A program made the translations under genes and the position numbers. The notes beneath the pieces are model-generated. The model saw only the letters and a list, made by a program, of their open reading frames with translations, had not been told where the DNA came from and searched no databases. A stretch of DNA of 64,000 nucleotides from the NCBI RefSeq assembly GCF_051020515.1, contig NZ_CP194857.1, positions 868,001 through 932,000 of the forward strand, written 5' to 3'. This stretch comes from CALKWS01 sp051020515 (GTDB lineage Bacteria; Actinomycetota; Actinomycetes; Actinomycetales; Beutenbergiaceae). Below, piece after piece: positions 35,879 through 45,445 of the stretch. The stretch's first letter is position 1. Each line of letters starts with the position of its first letter.

Positions 35879-36931
35879 TCATGAGATGCCCTTCGGGGAG
35901 AAGTAGCGGCTGACCAGCCTGGCGATCAGGTTCAGCAGCATCACGATGGCGATCAGCGTCAGCGCCGCGCCCCAGGCACGGTCCACGCTGGCCCCGCCCT
36001 GGGCGTACTGGCGGTAGACATACACCGGGAGAGTGGCGATCCGTCCGTCGAACGCGTCGTAATTGACGTTGTTGGCCAGCCCGACGGTGATCAGCAGCGG
36101 GGCGGTCTCCCCGGTGACCCGGGCTATCGCGATCATCACACCGGTCGTGATCCCGGCCACCGCGGTGCGCAACACGACCTTGACGATGGTGAGCCACTTC
36201 GGCACCCCGAGCGCGTAGGCGGCCTCGCGCAGTTCGTTGGGCACCAACCGCAGCATCTCCTCCACCGAACGCACCACCACCGGGGTCATCAGCACCGCCA
36301 GCGCGATCCCGCCGACCAGCGCCGAGCGGTAGGCGGGCCCGAAGATCAGCAGGAACAGGGAGTAGGCGAACAACCCCGCCACGATCGAGGGGATTCCGGT
36401 CATGACGTCCACCAGCAAGGTGATGGCGCGCTTGATCCGCCCACCGCCGTACTCGACCAGGTAGATCGCGGTGAAGATTCCCAACGGGATCGAGATGGCC
36501 GCGGCGATGCCGGTGACGTACAGGGTGCCGATCATGGCGTGGTAGATGCCGCCGCCGCTGTCTTGACCGAAGACCCCGACCATGTCGGTGGTGAAGAACT
36601 CCGCCGACAGCGCGCCGATGCCGTTGGCCAGCACCGTCCACACCACCGAGACCAGCGGAACCAGCGCGAGCAGGAAGGCCACGGTCACCAACGTGGTGGC
36701 CAGGCGGTCCTTGGCGTACCGCTCACCTTCCACGAACAGGGAGGTCGCGGTGAGGGCGACGACGAAGATCAGGGTCCCGACCAGCAGCACCCCGGCGACA
36801 CTCGGGCCGGTCTCGCCGAGCATCCCCAGACCGAGGGAGGCCACCAGGCTGGCCCCCAGCACGGCCCAGGGCGCCCATCCAGGGAGCCTGCGGGAGCCCA
36901 CGGCGCCGGTCGCCTGTGCAGTCGTGGTCAT
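35879..36931 (-). CDS. pstA: Phosphate ABC transporter permease PstA
   Basis: 350-residue membrane subunit. An N-terminal pair of helices of about 70 residues (WAVLGASLVASLGLGMLG and VLLVGTLIFVVALTATSLF) precedes the usual PstA core of six helices, so it is longer than the enterobacterial protein. The EAA loop reads ELREAAYALGVPKWLTIVKVVL. The start ATG at 36931 lies 2 bp after the pstC stop region; the frame is open as far as 37954 but that overlaps pstC and is not real. Confidence 0.95.
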   Translation of the reverse strand: MTTTAQATGAVGSRRLPGWAPWAVLGASLVASLGLGMLGETGPSVAGVLLVGTLIFVVALTATSLFVEGERYAKDRLATTLVTVAFLLALVPLVSVVWTVLANGIGALSAEFFTTDMVGVFGQDSGGGIYHAMIGTLYVTGIAAAISIPLGIFTAIYLVEYGGGRIKRAITLLVDVMTGIPSIVAGLFAYSLFLLIFGPAYRSALVGGIALAVLMTPVVVRSVEEMLRLVPNELREAAYALGVPKWLTIVKVVLRTAVAGITTGVMIAIARVTGETAPLLITVGLANNVNYDAFDGRIATLPVYVYRQYAQGGASVDRAWGAALTLIAIVMLLNLIARLVSRYFSPKGIS

Positions 36932-36933
36932 GA

Positions 36934-37923
36934 TCAGTTCGCTCCGGAGAACTCGGCGCGGCGGGCGATCACGGCGCGGGCCGCCATGTTCACCCCGAAG
37001 GTGAGGACGAAGAGCATCAGACCGGATGCGATCAGCACATCCACACCCAGCCCGGAGGCCTCGGGGAACTGGCTGGCGATGTTCGCGGCGATCGACTGGT
37101 GCTGGCCCGGCTGCAGCAGATAGAAGTTGATCATGAACCCTGGTGAGATGACCATCAAGATGGCCATCGTCTCGCCCAAGGCCCGGCCCAGCCCGAGCAT
37201 GGCGGCAGAGATGATGCCCGAGCGCCCGAACGGCAGCACCGCCTGACGGATCATCTCCCAACGGGTGGCACCCAGGGCGAGGGAGGCCTCCTCGTGCAAC
37301 CGGGGTGTCTGCAGGAAGACCTCCCGGATGGTCGCGGTGATGATCGGCAGGATCATCACCGCCAGCACGATGCCGCCGGTCATGATGTTGCGCGCCGGTG
37401 CCTGATAGTCGGCGAACAGCGGGATCCAGCCCAGGTTGTTCGTGAGCCAGTCGAACAGTGGATGCAGCACCGGCTGCAGGAACTGGATACCCCAGAGCCC
37501 GAAGATGATCGACGGCACCGCGGCCAGCAGGTCCACCAGGTACCCCAGGCCCTGGGCGAGGCGGCGGGGGGCGTAGTGGGAGATGAACAGGGCGATGCCG
37601 ATGCTCAGCGGCACCGCGATCAGCAGCGCGATCACCGATGACAGGACGGTGCCGAACAGCAACGGTGCGACATAGCCGGCGAGGCTGCGCCCGCGCATGA
37701 TGTTGACGGTGTCGTAGTCCGCCTGGCTGGCGATCAGCGCCGGCCAGGACCGCCAGAGGAGGAACGCCGCGACGGCCGCGAGGATCACCAGGATCGCGAC
37801 GCCGGCGCCGGTGGAGATCCCGGCGAAGATCCGGTTGCCGAGCCTGCCCGGGGCCCTGCCCGGTCGTACCGCGAGCTCGCGGTCGTGGGTGCTCGTCCGT
37901 CGCGGCTTGGTGAGGGTGCTCAC
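36934..37923 (-). CDS. pstC: Phosphate ABC transporter permease PstC
   Basis: 329-residue membrane subunit with six core helices and the EAA loop LHEEASLALGATRWEMIRQAVL. Other typical parts are LGYLVDLLAAVPSIIFGLWGIQFLQP and ALGETMAILMVI. It begins 100 bp after pstS, separated by a strong hairpin, and is tightly followed by pstA. Confidence 0.96.
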   Translation of the reverse strand: MSTLTKPRRTSTHDRELAVRPGRAPGRLGNRIFAGISTGAGVAILVILAAVAAFLLWRSWPALIASQADYDTVNIMRGRSLAGYVAPLLFGTVLSSVIALLIAVPLSIGIALFISHYAPRRLAQGLGYLVDLLAAVPSIIFGLWGIQFLQPVLHPLFDWLTNNLGWIPLFADYQAPARNIMTGGIVLAVMILPIITATIREVFLQTPRLHEEASLALGATRWEMIRQAVLPFGRSGIISAAMLGLGRALGETMAILMVISPGFMINFYLLQPGQHQSIAANIASQFPEASGLGVDVLIASGLMLFVLTFGVNMAARAVIARRAEFSGAN

Positions 37924-37964
37924 GAACGCTCCTTACGGCACACCGGGATGCCACTACGCGCAGG

Positions 37965-38001
37965 CAGGTTGGTGCCGCAGCAAACCTGCGGCACCAACCT
38001 G
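37965..38001 (-). terminator. Intercistronic hairpin between pstS and pstC
   Basis: CAGGTTGGTGCCGCAG (37965-37980) pairs perfectly with CTGCGGCACCAACCTG (37986-38001) around a CAAAC loop, 24 bp after the pstS stop. There is no U-tract, so partial termination or 3' protection of the pstS message is likely, raising PstS above the permeases (inference from common practice in binding-protein operons). Confidence 0.78.
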
Positions 38002-38025
38002 TGCGCTGTCAACCTGGGCAAATGA

Positions 38026-39147
38026 TCAGGCTACCGAGATCTGGTCGAGGATCTCCTCGACCCGCTCACGCATTTCCGGAGAGATCGGAGCCGAGCCGGC
38101 CACGCCGGGATCGGAGGCCCGGTTCTGGCCGTCCTCGCTGGCTACATACCGGAAGAACTCGGCCACGTTCGCCGCGTCCTGCTCGTCGTCGTACACCGAG
38201 CACAGGCTGGAGTAGGCGATCTGGACGATCGGGTAGGAACCGGACTCATCGGTGTCGCGCGCCAGGTCCACGGTCAAGCGCCACTCGCTGGCGGTCTCGG
38301 CCGCCGGAGAGTTGGCGACCACCTGGGCAGCGGCCTCCGGGGAGAACGGAACGTACTCATCGCCCACACCCACGGCCACGGTGCCCAGGTCACCGGCACG
38401 CGAGGCGTCGGCGTAGCCGATCGCGCCCGCGGCTCCGCTGACCACGTCGATCACACCCTGGGTCTGGGCACCGGACTGGGTGCCGTCGATGGGCCAGACG
38501 CCGTCCGGCTCGTGCTGCCAGACGTCCGGGGCAGCCTTGGACAGATAATCGGTGAAGTTGTCCGTGGTGCCGGAGTCGTCCGAGCGGTTCACCGGGATGA
38601 CGTCCAGGTCGGGCAGGTCCACATCGGGGTTGGCCTCAGCGATGGCCGGGTCGGACCAGTTGGTGATATCGCCGTTGAAGAGCCCGGCGATGGTGTCCGA
38701 GTCGAGGTTGAGGTGCTCGGCTTCCACGCCGGGCAGGTTATAGATGACCGCGATCGGGCTGATGTACAGCGGCAGTTCGATCACGTCACCACCGAAACAG
38801 CGTTCCGCGCCGGCGTCGATCTCCTCCTGGGAGAACATCGCGTCGGAACCGGCGAACAGGGTGGCTCCGTTCAGGAACTGCTCCCGCCCCGTGCCCGACC
38901 CCACCGAGTCGTAGTTGACGTCCACTCCGGTGCGTTCGGTGAAACCGGCCTGCCAACCCACCATCGCGTTCTCCTGCGAACTCGCGCCGGCGCCGGCAAT
39001 ACTGCCGGACAGTTCCACGTCGTTTCCGGCGCCGGTGTCGGTGCCGTTGTCGTCCGTGCCGTTGTCGCCCCCACAGGCAGCGAGTACCAGTGCCATCGCA
39101 CCGATCGAGGCGACGCCCGCCACTCGGCGGCTCAATCCAGCCTTCAC
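38026..39147 (-). CDS. pstS: Phosphate-binding lipoprotein PstS
   Basis: 373 residues. The GTG start at 39147 gives a clear lipoprotein signal peptide, MKAGLSRRVAGVASIGAMAL followed by the lipobox LVLAAC, then an Asp/Asn/Gly/Thr-rich linker. Phosphate-site segments are GAGASSQENAM, SVGSGTGREQFLNG, FAGSDAMF and NRSDDSGTTDNFTDYL. The upstream open extension to 39288 lacks a signal sequence. It heads pstSCAB and has a PHO box about 90 bp upstream, so phosphate starvation should induce it through PhoP/RegX3-type control. Confidence 0.96.
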   Translation of the reverse strand: MKAGLSRRVAGVASIGAMALVLAACGGDNGTDDNGTDTGAGNDVELSGSIAGAGASSQENAMVGWQAGFTERTGVDVNYDSVGSGTGREQFLNGATLFAGSDAMFSQEEIDAGAERCFGGDVIELPLYISPIAVIYNLPGVEAEHLNLDSDTIAGLFNGDITNWSDPAIAEANPDVDLPDLDVIPVNRSDDSGTTDNFTDYLSKAAPDVWQHEPDGVWPIDGTQSGAQTQGVIDVVSGAAGAIGYADASRAGDLGTVAVGVGDEYVPFSPEAAAQVVANSPAAETASEWRLTVDLARDTDESGSYPIVQIAYSSLCSVYDDEQDAANVAEFFRYVASEDGQNRASDPGVAGSAPISPEMRERVEEILDQISVA

Positions 39148-39235
39148 GTTGGTCCCGTTCTGATCGAGGTCTCCGCACGGTTCTCCGCGCGGTACAGACG
39201 TGACGCTAGGCATCCCGGGTGACGGACCGGGGCCG

Positions 39236-39257
39236 CGGAGGTGAACGCGGGATGAAC
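39236..39257 (-). promoter_or_regulatory. PHO box upstream of pstS
   Basis: On the minus strand two consecutive 11-bp direct repeats, GTTCATCCCGC (39257-39247) and GTTCACCTCCG (39246-39236), match the actinobacterial PhoP-binding repeat GTTCACC/GTTCATC. TAGCGT at 39203-39208 (minus strand) is a suitable -10 element downstream. Confidence 0.78.
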
Positions 39258-39313
39258 ACGCCGTCACAGTGCGTGTGAGGAAGGGCACGTTGCCTCGGCC
39301 GGGCGGAGACCGG

Positions 39314-40291
39314 TCAGGCGTTGGCGCTGGCGGGGCGGTGCATCTCCATCGAGACCACCCGGACCTTGCGCTTGCCCGGCCTGGCCAGATGCAGCACCAG
39401 CACCTCCCCGGTGCGCAGATAGGGATCGGCCTCGGGCAGCACCCGCAGCACCCGGTGCGGACTCTTGCGTTCCACCGCGTCCAGAATCGCCGGCATCACC
39501 GGGCGGTGAGTGCAGATCAGCACCGGGGCATCCCTGCGGCCGAGCAACTCCGCCACCAGTTCACGGACGCTGCGTGGGTCCTCCTTCGCGGCGTGCTCGG
39601 TGATCTGCGGCGCCATGAACAACTCGATGCCGGAGGCCTGCGAGTACGGCACCACGGTGTCGTGGCAGCGTGCCCACGGGCTGGTGATGATCTCCTCGGC
39701 GCCGTAGGCGGCCAGCAACGGCACCAGCGCCCGCGCCTGGGCATGTCCGGGTCTGGTCAACGGCCTGGTGTCCTCACCCTTCTGCCAGGCCGAGCGCTTC
39801 TTGGCGCGTCCGTGCCGGGCGATCAACACCGTCCAGGTATCCAGGAAGCCATCCTCATGCAGATCGATCAGCGCACCCAACGGCTCCCGGTCGGCCTTGC
39901 GGGTGAGCATCTTCCAGGCCCTGCCGGCGTCAACCCAGCGGGCCTCGTCCACCTCACCCTCGGCGGGCTCGATCCGGCCGCGCGCCCGCACGGACCCACG
40001 ATCGCCGTCGATCACCCGGGCCGCCCAGTACACGCACACCTTGGTCTTGGTGGAGTTCAACGGGTACTGCACCACCGGCAGAGGCAACCCGAGTTCCACG
40101 TGGTACCCGGTCTCCTCCGCCACCTCCCGGGCCGCGCACGCGGGCAGGCACTCCCCCACGTCCACCTTGCCCTTGGGCCAGGACCAGTCGTCATACCGGG
40201 GCCGATGGATCAGCAGCACCTGCAGGCTGCGCTTCTTCACCCGCCACACCAGGGCACCGCCGGCGTAGACGCGCTCGCGCTTCTTGCCCAC
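39314..40291 (-). CDS. Nudix hydrolase-histidine phosphatase fusion (MutT1-like)
   Basis: 325 residues. The N-terminal Nudix domain carries the box GKVDVGECLPACAAREVAEE (G-x5-E-x7-REVAEE plus TGY). The C-terminal domain starts LIARHGRAKK, the phosphohistidine RHG motif of SixA-like phosphatases, with the second His in ICTHRPVMPAIL. This architecture matches mycobacterial MutT1, which hydrolyses diadenosine polyphosphates and oxidised nucleotides. It follows ppk1 by 4 bp, the same pairing as in mycobacteria, linking it to nucleotide/polyphosphate turnover. Confidence 0.92.
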   Translation of the reverse strand: MGKKRERVYAGGALVWRVKKRSLQVLLIHRPRYDDWSWPKGKVDVGECLPACAAREVAEETGYHVELGLPLPVVQYPLNSTKTKVCVYWAARVIDGDRGSVRARGRIEPAEGEVDEARWVDAGRAWKMLTRKADREPLGALIDLHEDGFLDTWTVLIARHGRAKKRSAWQKGEDTRPLTRPGHAQARALVPLLAAYGAEEIITSPWARCHDTVVPYSQASGIELFMAPQITEHAAKEDPRSVRELVAELLGRRDAPVLICTHRPVMPAILDAVERKSPHRVLRVLPEADPYLRTGEVLVLHLARPGKRKVRVVSMEMHRPASANA

Positions 40292-40295
40292 CTGA

Positions 40296-42541
40296 TCAGC
40301 GGTCCGAACCGGTGCGACGGCGGATCGCCATGAGATGCTCCTGCAGGTCCAGCAACGGTTCGCCGCGGGAGTCCTGGTGGACCCGCCGCCAGTGCGGCTC
40401 GCCCTGCTCGCCGGTCGCCAGCCACCATGAGGCGGTGCCGTCGTCGACGGAGAGGTCCAGCAACGAGACCAGGTCGTTGACCTGACCGGGATCGACCACC
40501 CGGACCAACACCTCCACCCGTCGGTCCAGGTTGCGGTGCATCAGATCGGCACTGCCGATGTAGACCTCGGGGTCACCGTCATTGGCGAAAGCGTAGATAC
40601 GGGAGTGTTCCAGGAAGCGGCCCAGGATGGACCGGACCCGGATGTTCTCGCTCATCCCCGGCACCCCGGCCTTGAGCCCGCAGATGCCGCGCACCACCAG
40701 GTCCACCGGCACCCCGGCCGCCGAGGCCCGGTAGAGCGCATCGATCGAGGCCTCGTCCACGATGGAGTTCATCTTGAACCGGATCCAGGCCGGCTTGCCG
40801 GCCTTCTTGTTGGCGATCTCCCGTTCGATCCGCTCCAGCAGGCCGGCGCGGATGGAGCGGGGGGCCACCAGCAGCCGGTGGAACTTGGACTTGGGTGCGT
40901 ACCCGGACAGTTGGTTGAACAACCGCGTCAGGTCCTGGCCCACGTCGCTGCTGCAGGTGAGCAGCCCGTGGTCCTCATAGTGCCGGGCGGTCTTGGGGTT
41001 GTAGTTGCCGGTGCCCACGTGGCAGTACCGGCGCAGGCCGTCGGCCTCCTGGCGAACCACCAGGGAAAGTTTGCAGTGCGTCTTCAGGCCCACGATGCCG
41101 TACACCACGTGCACCCCGGCCTGCTCCAACTTGCGCGCCCAGGAGATATTGGCCTGCTCATCGAACCGGGCCTTGATCTCCACGATCGCCAGCACCTGCT
41201 TGCCCGCCTCTGCGGCGTCGATGAGGGAGTCCACGATCGGGGAGTCCCCGGAGGTGCGGTACAGGGTCTGCTTGATGGCCAGGACGTTCGGGTCGGCGGC
41301 GGCCTGGGACAGGAACTGCTGCACCGAGGTGGAGAAGGAGTCGTAGGGGTGGTGCAGCAGGATGTCGCGGTTGCGGATCGCCTCGAAGAAGTCGGTCGGG
41401 TTGGCCGACTCCACCTCGGCCAGACCACGGGCGGTGGTGGCCACATGCTTGGGGTAACTCAGTTCGGGCCGGTCCAGGTCCGCCACCAGGTTCATCCCGG
41501 TCAGGTCCAGCGGGGCGGGAACGTCATAGACGTCGGACTCCGAGACCGACAACTCCCGGATCAGCATCTCCCGCAGCCGCGGGGCGAACCCGGCGGCCAG
41601 TTCAAGCCGCACCGGTGGACCGAAGCGGCGACGCAACAACTCCTTCTCCAGCGCCTTGAGGAGGTTCTCCGCGTCGTCCTCCTCCACCTCCAGGTCCTCG
41701 TTGCGGGTGACCCGGAAGGCGTGGTGCTCCACCACGTCCATCCCGGGGAAGAGGTAGTAGAGGAAGGAGGAGATCACCTCTTCGATCGGGACCAGCGAGG
41801 TCACGCCGTGATCGTCCGGGGCATCCTGCACCCGGTGCGGGCGACCCCGGTGGTCCACTGCGATGAAGCGGGGCAGCAGGGGTGGCACCTTGACGCGGGC
41901 GAAGTGTTCCTTACCGGTGGCCGGGTTGCGCACGATCACGGCCAGGTTCAGCGACAGCCCGGAGATGTAGGGGAAGGGATGGGCCGGGTCCACCGCCAGG
42001 GGGGTCAGCACCGGGAAGATGTTCTTGCGGAAGTACTTGTGCAGCCGCTCCTGCTCGGCCTCGTGCAGTTCCTCGAAACGCACCGAGGTGATGCCATGCT
42101 CATCCAGCGCCGGGCGCAGGACGTCGGCGAACAGGGCGGCATGGCGGGCGGTGAGCTCATGGGGCTGGCCGAGATCATCTCCAGCACCTGCCTCGGGAGC
42201 AGACCGGAGGCGGCGGTGACGGCCATCCCGGTGGCCATCCGCCGTTTCAGTCCAGCCACCCGCACCATGAAGAACTCATCGAGGTTGGAGGCGAAGATCG
42301 CCAGGAACCGCACCCGCTCCAGCAGCGGGATGTCCGGGTCCTCTGCCAGTTCCAGCACCCGCTCGTTGAACTGCAGCCAACTCAGTTCCCGGTCGGCGAA
42401 CCGATCCGGAGGCAGTTCGACTTCAGCCTCGCCGGCGCGCTCCGGGGCACCGTCGGTCGACACCGGCACCTCCGGCACCTCCGGCGCTTGTGCCAGGGTG
42501 GTGGTCACCGCACCCTCACGGCTGCCTACGGACTCGCTCAT
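40296..42541 (-). CDS. ppk1: Polyphosphate kinase 1 (frameshifted)
   Basis: Reversibly polymerises the gamma-phosphate of ATP into polyphosphate. The N-terminus is in one frame with RFADRELSWLQFNERVLELA and FASNLDEFFMVRVAGLKR. Near 42161-42164 (GGGG on the plus strand) it shifts; adding one base gives ISASPHELTARHAALFAD and continues into FEELHEAEQERLHKYF. The catalytic part shows IVGLKTHCKLSLVVRQE, whose His region is phosphorylated in PPK1, and YCHVGTGNYNPKTARHYEDHG. Repaired length is about 748 residues, normal. The start overlaps the mshD stop by ATGA. Confidence 0.95.
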
Positions 42542-43494
42542 GGCCCTATCGTGGCAGGTCGCTCGCGGTCTGGGGAGGTCGTCGCGGTGTATTGCACGTG
42601 AATGGCGTCCCGCTCGAACCCCACGCGCCGGTAGGTACTGATCGCGGCGGCATTGTCACCCTCGACGTACAACTCGAGTCGGTCCGGGCCCGTCCGGGCG
42701 AAGTGGTCCATGGCCACCGCGGTCAGCACGGTCCCCACCCCGCGGCCCTGCGCGGCCGGATCGACGCCGAGGGCGTAGATTTCCCCGGTGCGCGCACCGT
42801 CGTCGTCGGTGATCTTGACCCACATGCTGCCCAGCAGTTCCCCGCTGCCGGCGTCCTCGGCGAGCCAGAAGGTGGTCGGGTCGAACCAGTCCTGCTGCTG
42901 CCGGGCCCGCAGGTCGGCGTGGTCCAGGCGGCCCTGTTCGGGGTGGTCGGCGAACGCTCGGGCGTTCACCTGCAGCCAGGCGTCCTCATCGGCGCCGACC
43001 TCGAAGGTGCGGATCCGGAGGTCCTCAGGCACCACCACGGGCTCGATCTGCGCCGGCTGCGGCGACGGACGGCCCATCCGCCAGAGCTCGCGCACCACCA
43101 CCAGGTCGTGCGCGGCCGCGGTCGCCCTGGCGCCCGGGAGGTTCCCGTGGGCCCAGAGACGCACCATGGGGTGGTCGGCCAGGACCGTGCGCACCAGCGC
43201 GCTCCCAAGGCCCCGACGGCGAAACTGCGGATGCACGGCGATCTCGGCCGAGTCCAGACTCACCTGGGCGAAGCCGGCCAGTACGTCGTCCGCGTCGTCA
43301 GTGTCGCCGTCGCGGCCCTGTGCGGCGCCGTCACCGCCGGGAATGAGGTACCGGGGCCTGCCCGGGCGAGTCAGGGTGAGCAGGGTGTCCTCGTCGAAGG
43401 CGGCCACGCCGTCGTCGGTCTCGACGTCTCGGGCAAGGTTCCGCACCGCCTCCACCTGGGCAGGACTCAACTCCTGCGTGCGCACCGGCTCCAT
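42538..43494 (-). CDS. mshD: Mycothiol synthase MshD
   Basis: Acetylates Cys-GlcN-Ins with acetyl-CoA in the last step of mycothiol synthesis. The 318-residue protein has two GNAT domains: a degenerate first with QFRRRGLGSALV and an active second with ALGVDPAAQGRGVGTVLT and the terminal RVGFERDAIHVQY. TGATG overlap with the upstream gene and ATGA overlap with ppk1 place it in one operon. Mycothiol is restricted to Actinomycetota, fixing the host phylum. Confidence 0.93.
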   Translation of the reverse strand: MEPVRTQELSPAQVEAVRNLARDVETDDGVAAFDEDTLLTLTRPGRPRYLIPGGDGAAQGRDGDTDDADDVLAGFAQVSLDSAEIAVHPQFRRRGLGSALVRTVLADHPMVRLWAHGNLPGARATAAAHDLVVVRELWRMGRPSPQPAQIEPVVVPEDLRIRTFEVGADEDAWLQVNARAFADHPEQGRLDHADLRARQQQDWFDPTTFWLAEDAGSGELLGSMWVKITDDDGARTGEIYALGVDPAAQGRGVGTVLTAVAMDHFARTGPDRLELYVEGDNAAAISTYRRVGFERDAIHVQYTATTSPDRERPATIGP

Positions 43495-44126
43495 CAGGTG
43501 AGCCGTCCGGCTCGGTGCAGCGATGCGGCCTCCTCCAGTTCCGCCGCCGTGTCCAGCAGCGACCCGGCGCGACGGGTGAGGATCTGGGCGGTGTCGGCGT
43601 CGTGGGTATCCACCCAGTCCGCATCCAGGGCCGAACCTGTGGCCAGCACCCGCAGGAAGGACCCGGCCCGCTCCAGCGCCACACCGAGGTCGCCACGGTA
43701 GACCCCGGACAGCACGGCGTCGAGCATGCGCCGGATCTCCTCGGGTCCCACCGGATCGGCCACACCGGCGACCACGCCGGCCACCTCGGCGCGGTTGGCA
43801 CCGAGCCGGAACCGCTCCGCGATCGTGTCCGGGTCCCGCCGGCCCCACTCCCGCAGCAGGTACAGCCGCCAGAGTGCCCCGGGCAGCGTGTCCGGGGGGC
43901 TCTGGGACCAGATCTCGGCCACCGCCTCCAGGCCCTCGGTGTCGACCAGGGCGATCAGGCGCTCCACCAGTTCGGGGTCCTCGGCGCCCTCCCGACCACC
44001 GGAGACCATCGCTTGCGCAGTGGTGTGGGCGATCTCAGAGCGCGCGGCCGGATCCTCCTCCCCGACGATCGCCTCGGCCTGCTCGGGGGTGAGCATCGCC
44101 GGGCGGCGGAACCGATGCTGCTCCAC
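43494..44126 (-). CDS. Conserved helical protein of unknown function
   Basis: 210 residues, no signal peptide or membrane segment, rich in Ala/Glu/Arg and predicted mostly helical. It starts MEQHRFRRPAMLTPEQAEAIVGEEDPAARSEI. I do not recognise a catalytic motif. It is the first gene of a tightly overlapped set with mshD, ppk1 and the Nudix-phosphatase, so it may matter for thiol or polyphosphate metabolism. GGAGGA lies upstream of the start. Its coding quality is good throughout with no frame break. Confidence 0.78.
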   Translation of the reverse strand: MEQHRFRRPAMLTPEQAEAIVGEEDPAARSEIAHTTAQAMVSGGREGAEDPELVERLIALVDTEGLEAVAEIWSQSPPDTLPGALWRLYLLREWGRRDPDTIAERFRLGANRAEVAGVVAGVADPVGPEEIRRMLDAVLSGVYRGDLGVALERAGSFLRVLATGSALDADWVDTHDADTAQILTRRAGSLLDTAAELEEAASLHRAGRLT

Positions 44127-44272
44127 GGAATCCTCCCTGGGTCACGGTGTGGTTGGTCTGGACGTCACGATACGCCGCAGCGTGATGAGGGCGCAGCCCG
44201 GTACCCTGCGGTGGCTTACGGTGACGGCACGGCCTACGCTGGCCGCGGCCCCTAACTCGAGAGGTACCTCGC

Positions 44273-45106
44273 GTGCACCGGACGATCCGCGCCGACATCG
44301 CCTTCACCATGTCCACCGGTCACACCAGGGTGGCCTTCATGGTGGCCGTGGCCAAGGTGCCCGGGCTGCAGGTCAGCGATGACTTCACGGTGAGCATGGA
44401 CGGCAGCCCGGTCGAGGTGACCGAGGCCCCAGCCCCCCACCACGGACGCATCCACCTGCTCGACGTCGACGCCGGCGCGGACGCTCCGGGCAAGGTGGAG
44501 GTGGCTTACCGCGCCGAGGTGACCGGGGGTTCCCGGGCGGGTGCGGAGCAGGCGGAGGAGCCCTCAGCCACCGAGTTGCTCACCTACGTGCGCCCCAGCC
44601 GTTACGCCGAGTCCGACCGGCTGCTGCCCACCGCACGCCAGGAGTTCAACGGTCTGCAGGGTCCGGAGTTGCTGGACGCCGTCGCCGCGTTCGTCCACGA
44701 GCGCCTCTCCTACGTGCGCGGATCCTCCCACTTCACCGACGGAGCCGTGGACACCCTGCTGGCCCGGCGCGGGGTGTGCCGGGACTACGCCCACCTGGTG
44801 GTGGCATTGCTGCGCGGCCTGGATGTGCCGGCCCGGTGTGCGGCCGTGTACGCCCCGGGGCTGTCCCCGATGGACTTCCACGCCGTGGCCGAGGCCTGGG
44901 TGGAGGGGCACTGGCAGGTGGTCGACGCCACCCGGCTTGCCCCCCGGCAGTCGCTGGTGCGGATCGCCACCGGGCGCGACGCGGCCGATACCGCGTTCAT
45001 GTCCTCCTACGGCGCCGGGGTGCGGCTCGGCCCACAGTCGGTGATGGCCACCCTGGAGGGGGAGCTGCCGATCGATGATCACGCCGCCGCGGTGCGGTTG
45101 CCCTGA
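44273..45106 (+). CDS. Transglutaminase-like cysteine protease family protein
   Basis: 277 residues. The catalytic triad is readable: Cys in RRGVCRDYAHL (about residue 168), His in DFHAVAEAW (about 203) and Asp in VVDATRLAP (about 217). The N-terminal half is a beta domain typical of bacterial transglutaminase-like proteins. GTG start with GAGAGG upstream. No signal peptide. Such proteins may act as proteases or amidases; the substrate is unknown. It is divergent from the mshD operon. Confidence 0.87.
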   Translation: MHRTIRADIAFTMSTGHTRVAFMVAVAKVPGLQVSDDFTVSMDGSPVEVTEAPAPHHGRIHLLDVDAGADAPGKVEVAYRAEVTGGSRAGAEQAEEPSATELLTYVRPSRYAESDRLLPTARQEFNGLQGPELLDAVAAFVHERLSYVRGSSHFTDGAVDTLLARRGVCRDYAHLVVALLRGLDVPARCAAVYAPGLSPMDFHAVAEAWVEGHWQVVDATRLAPRQSLVRIATGRDAADTAFMSSYGAGVRLGPQSVMATLEGELPIDDHAAAVRLP

Positions 45107-45254
45107 CGCGCAGTGGTATCGGGGGCGTAGCGGGCACGGTGCCCACCTGTGCCGTCGCCGACGCCCCCGACGCGGCATCCGGCGGGCCGTGTTACGACCG
45201 GTGCACCGACGGCGATACCCTGGGTCCCACGCACGGTGGGAGCATCGCCTGCGC

Positions 45255-45327
45255 GGGCCTCTAGCTCAATGGGTAGAGCAACGGACTTTTAATCCGTGGG
45301 TTCCGGGTTCGAGCCCCGGGGGGCCTA
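45255..45327 (+). tRNA. tRNA-Lys (anticodon TTT)
   Basis: Full cloverleaf: acceptor GGGCCTC (45255-45261) with GGGGCCT (45320-45326) using two wobble pairs, D-arm GCTC/GAGC, anticodon stem ACGGA/TCCGT with loop CTTTTAA (anticodon TTT at 45288-45290), T-arm CCGGG/CCCGG with TTCGAGC loop, discriminator A. CCA is not encoded. TACCCT about 30 bp upstream is a plausible -10. Confidence 0.96.
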
Positions 45328-45445
45328 CCCAACACCCCGCTGACCTGCATCAACGCCAGGAGCGCGGACGCGCAAGCGTCTCGTCCGCCACCATGTTCCG
45401 CCGGCAGGCGGTCGAGCACTGTCACGTGTGCCCCCAGGTGTCAGG

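Noticed and set aside
36932..37954. N-terminal half of a 691-codon frame fused to PstA
   Set aside because: It overlaps pstC in another frame and has no membrane character; PstA starts at 36931.
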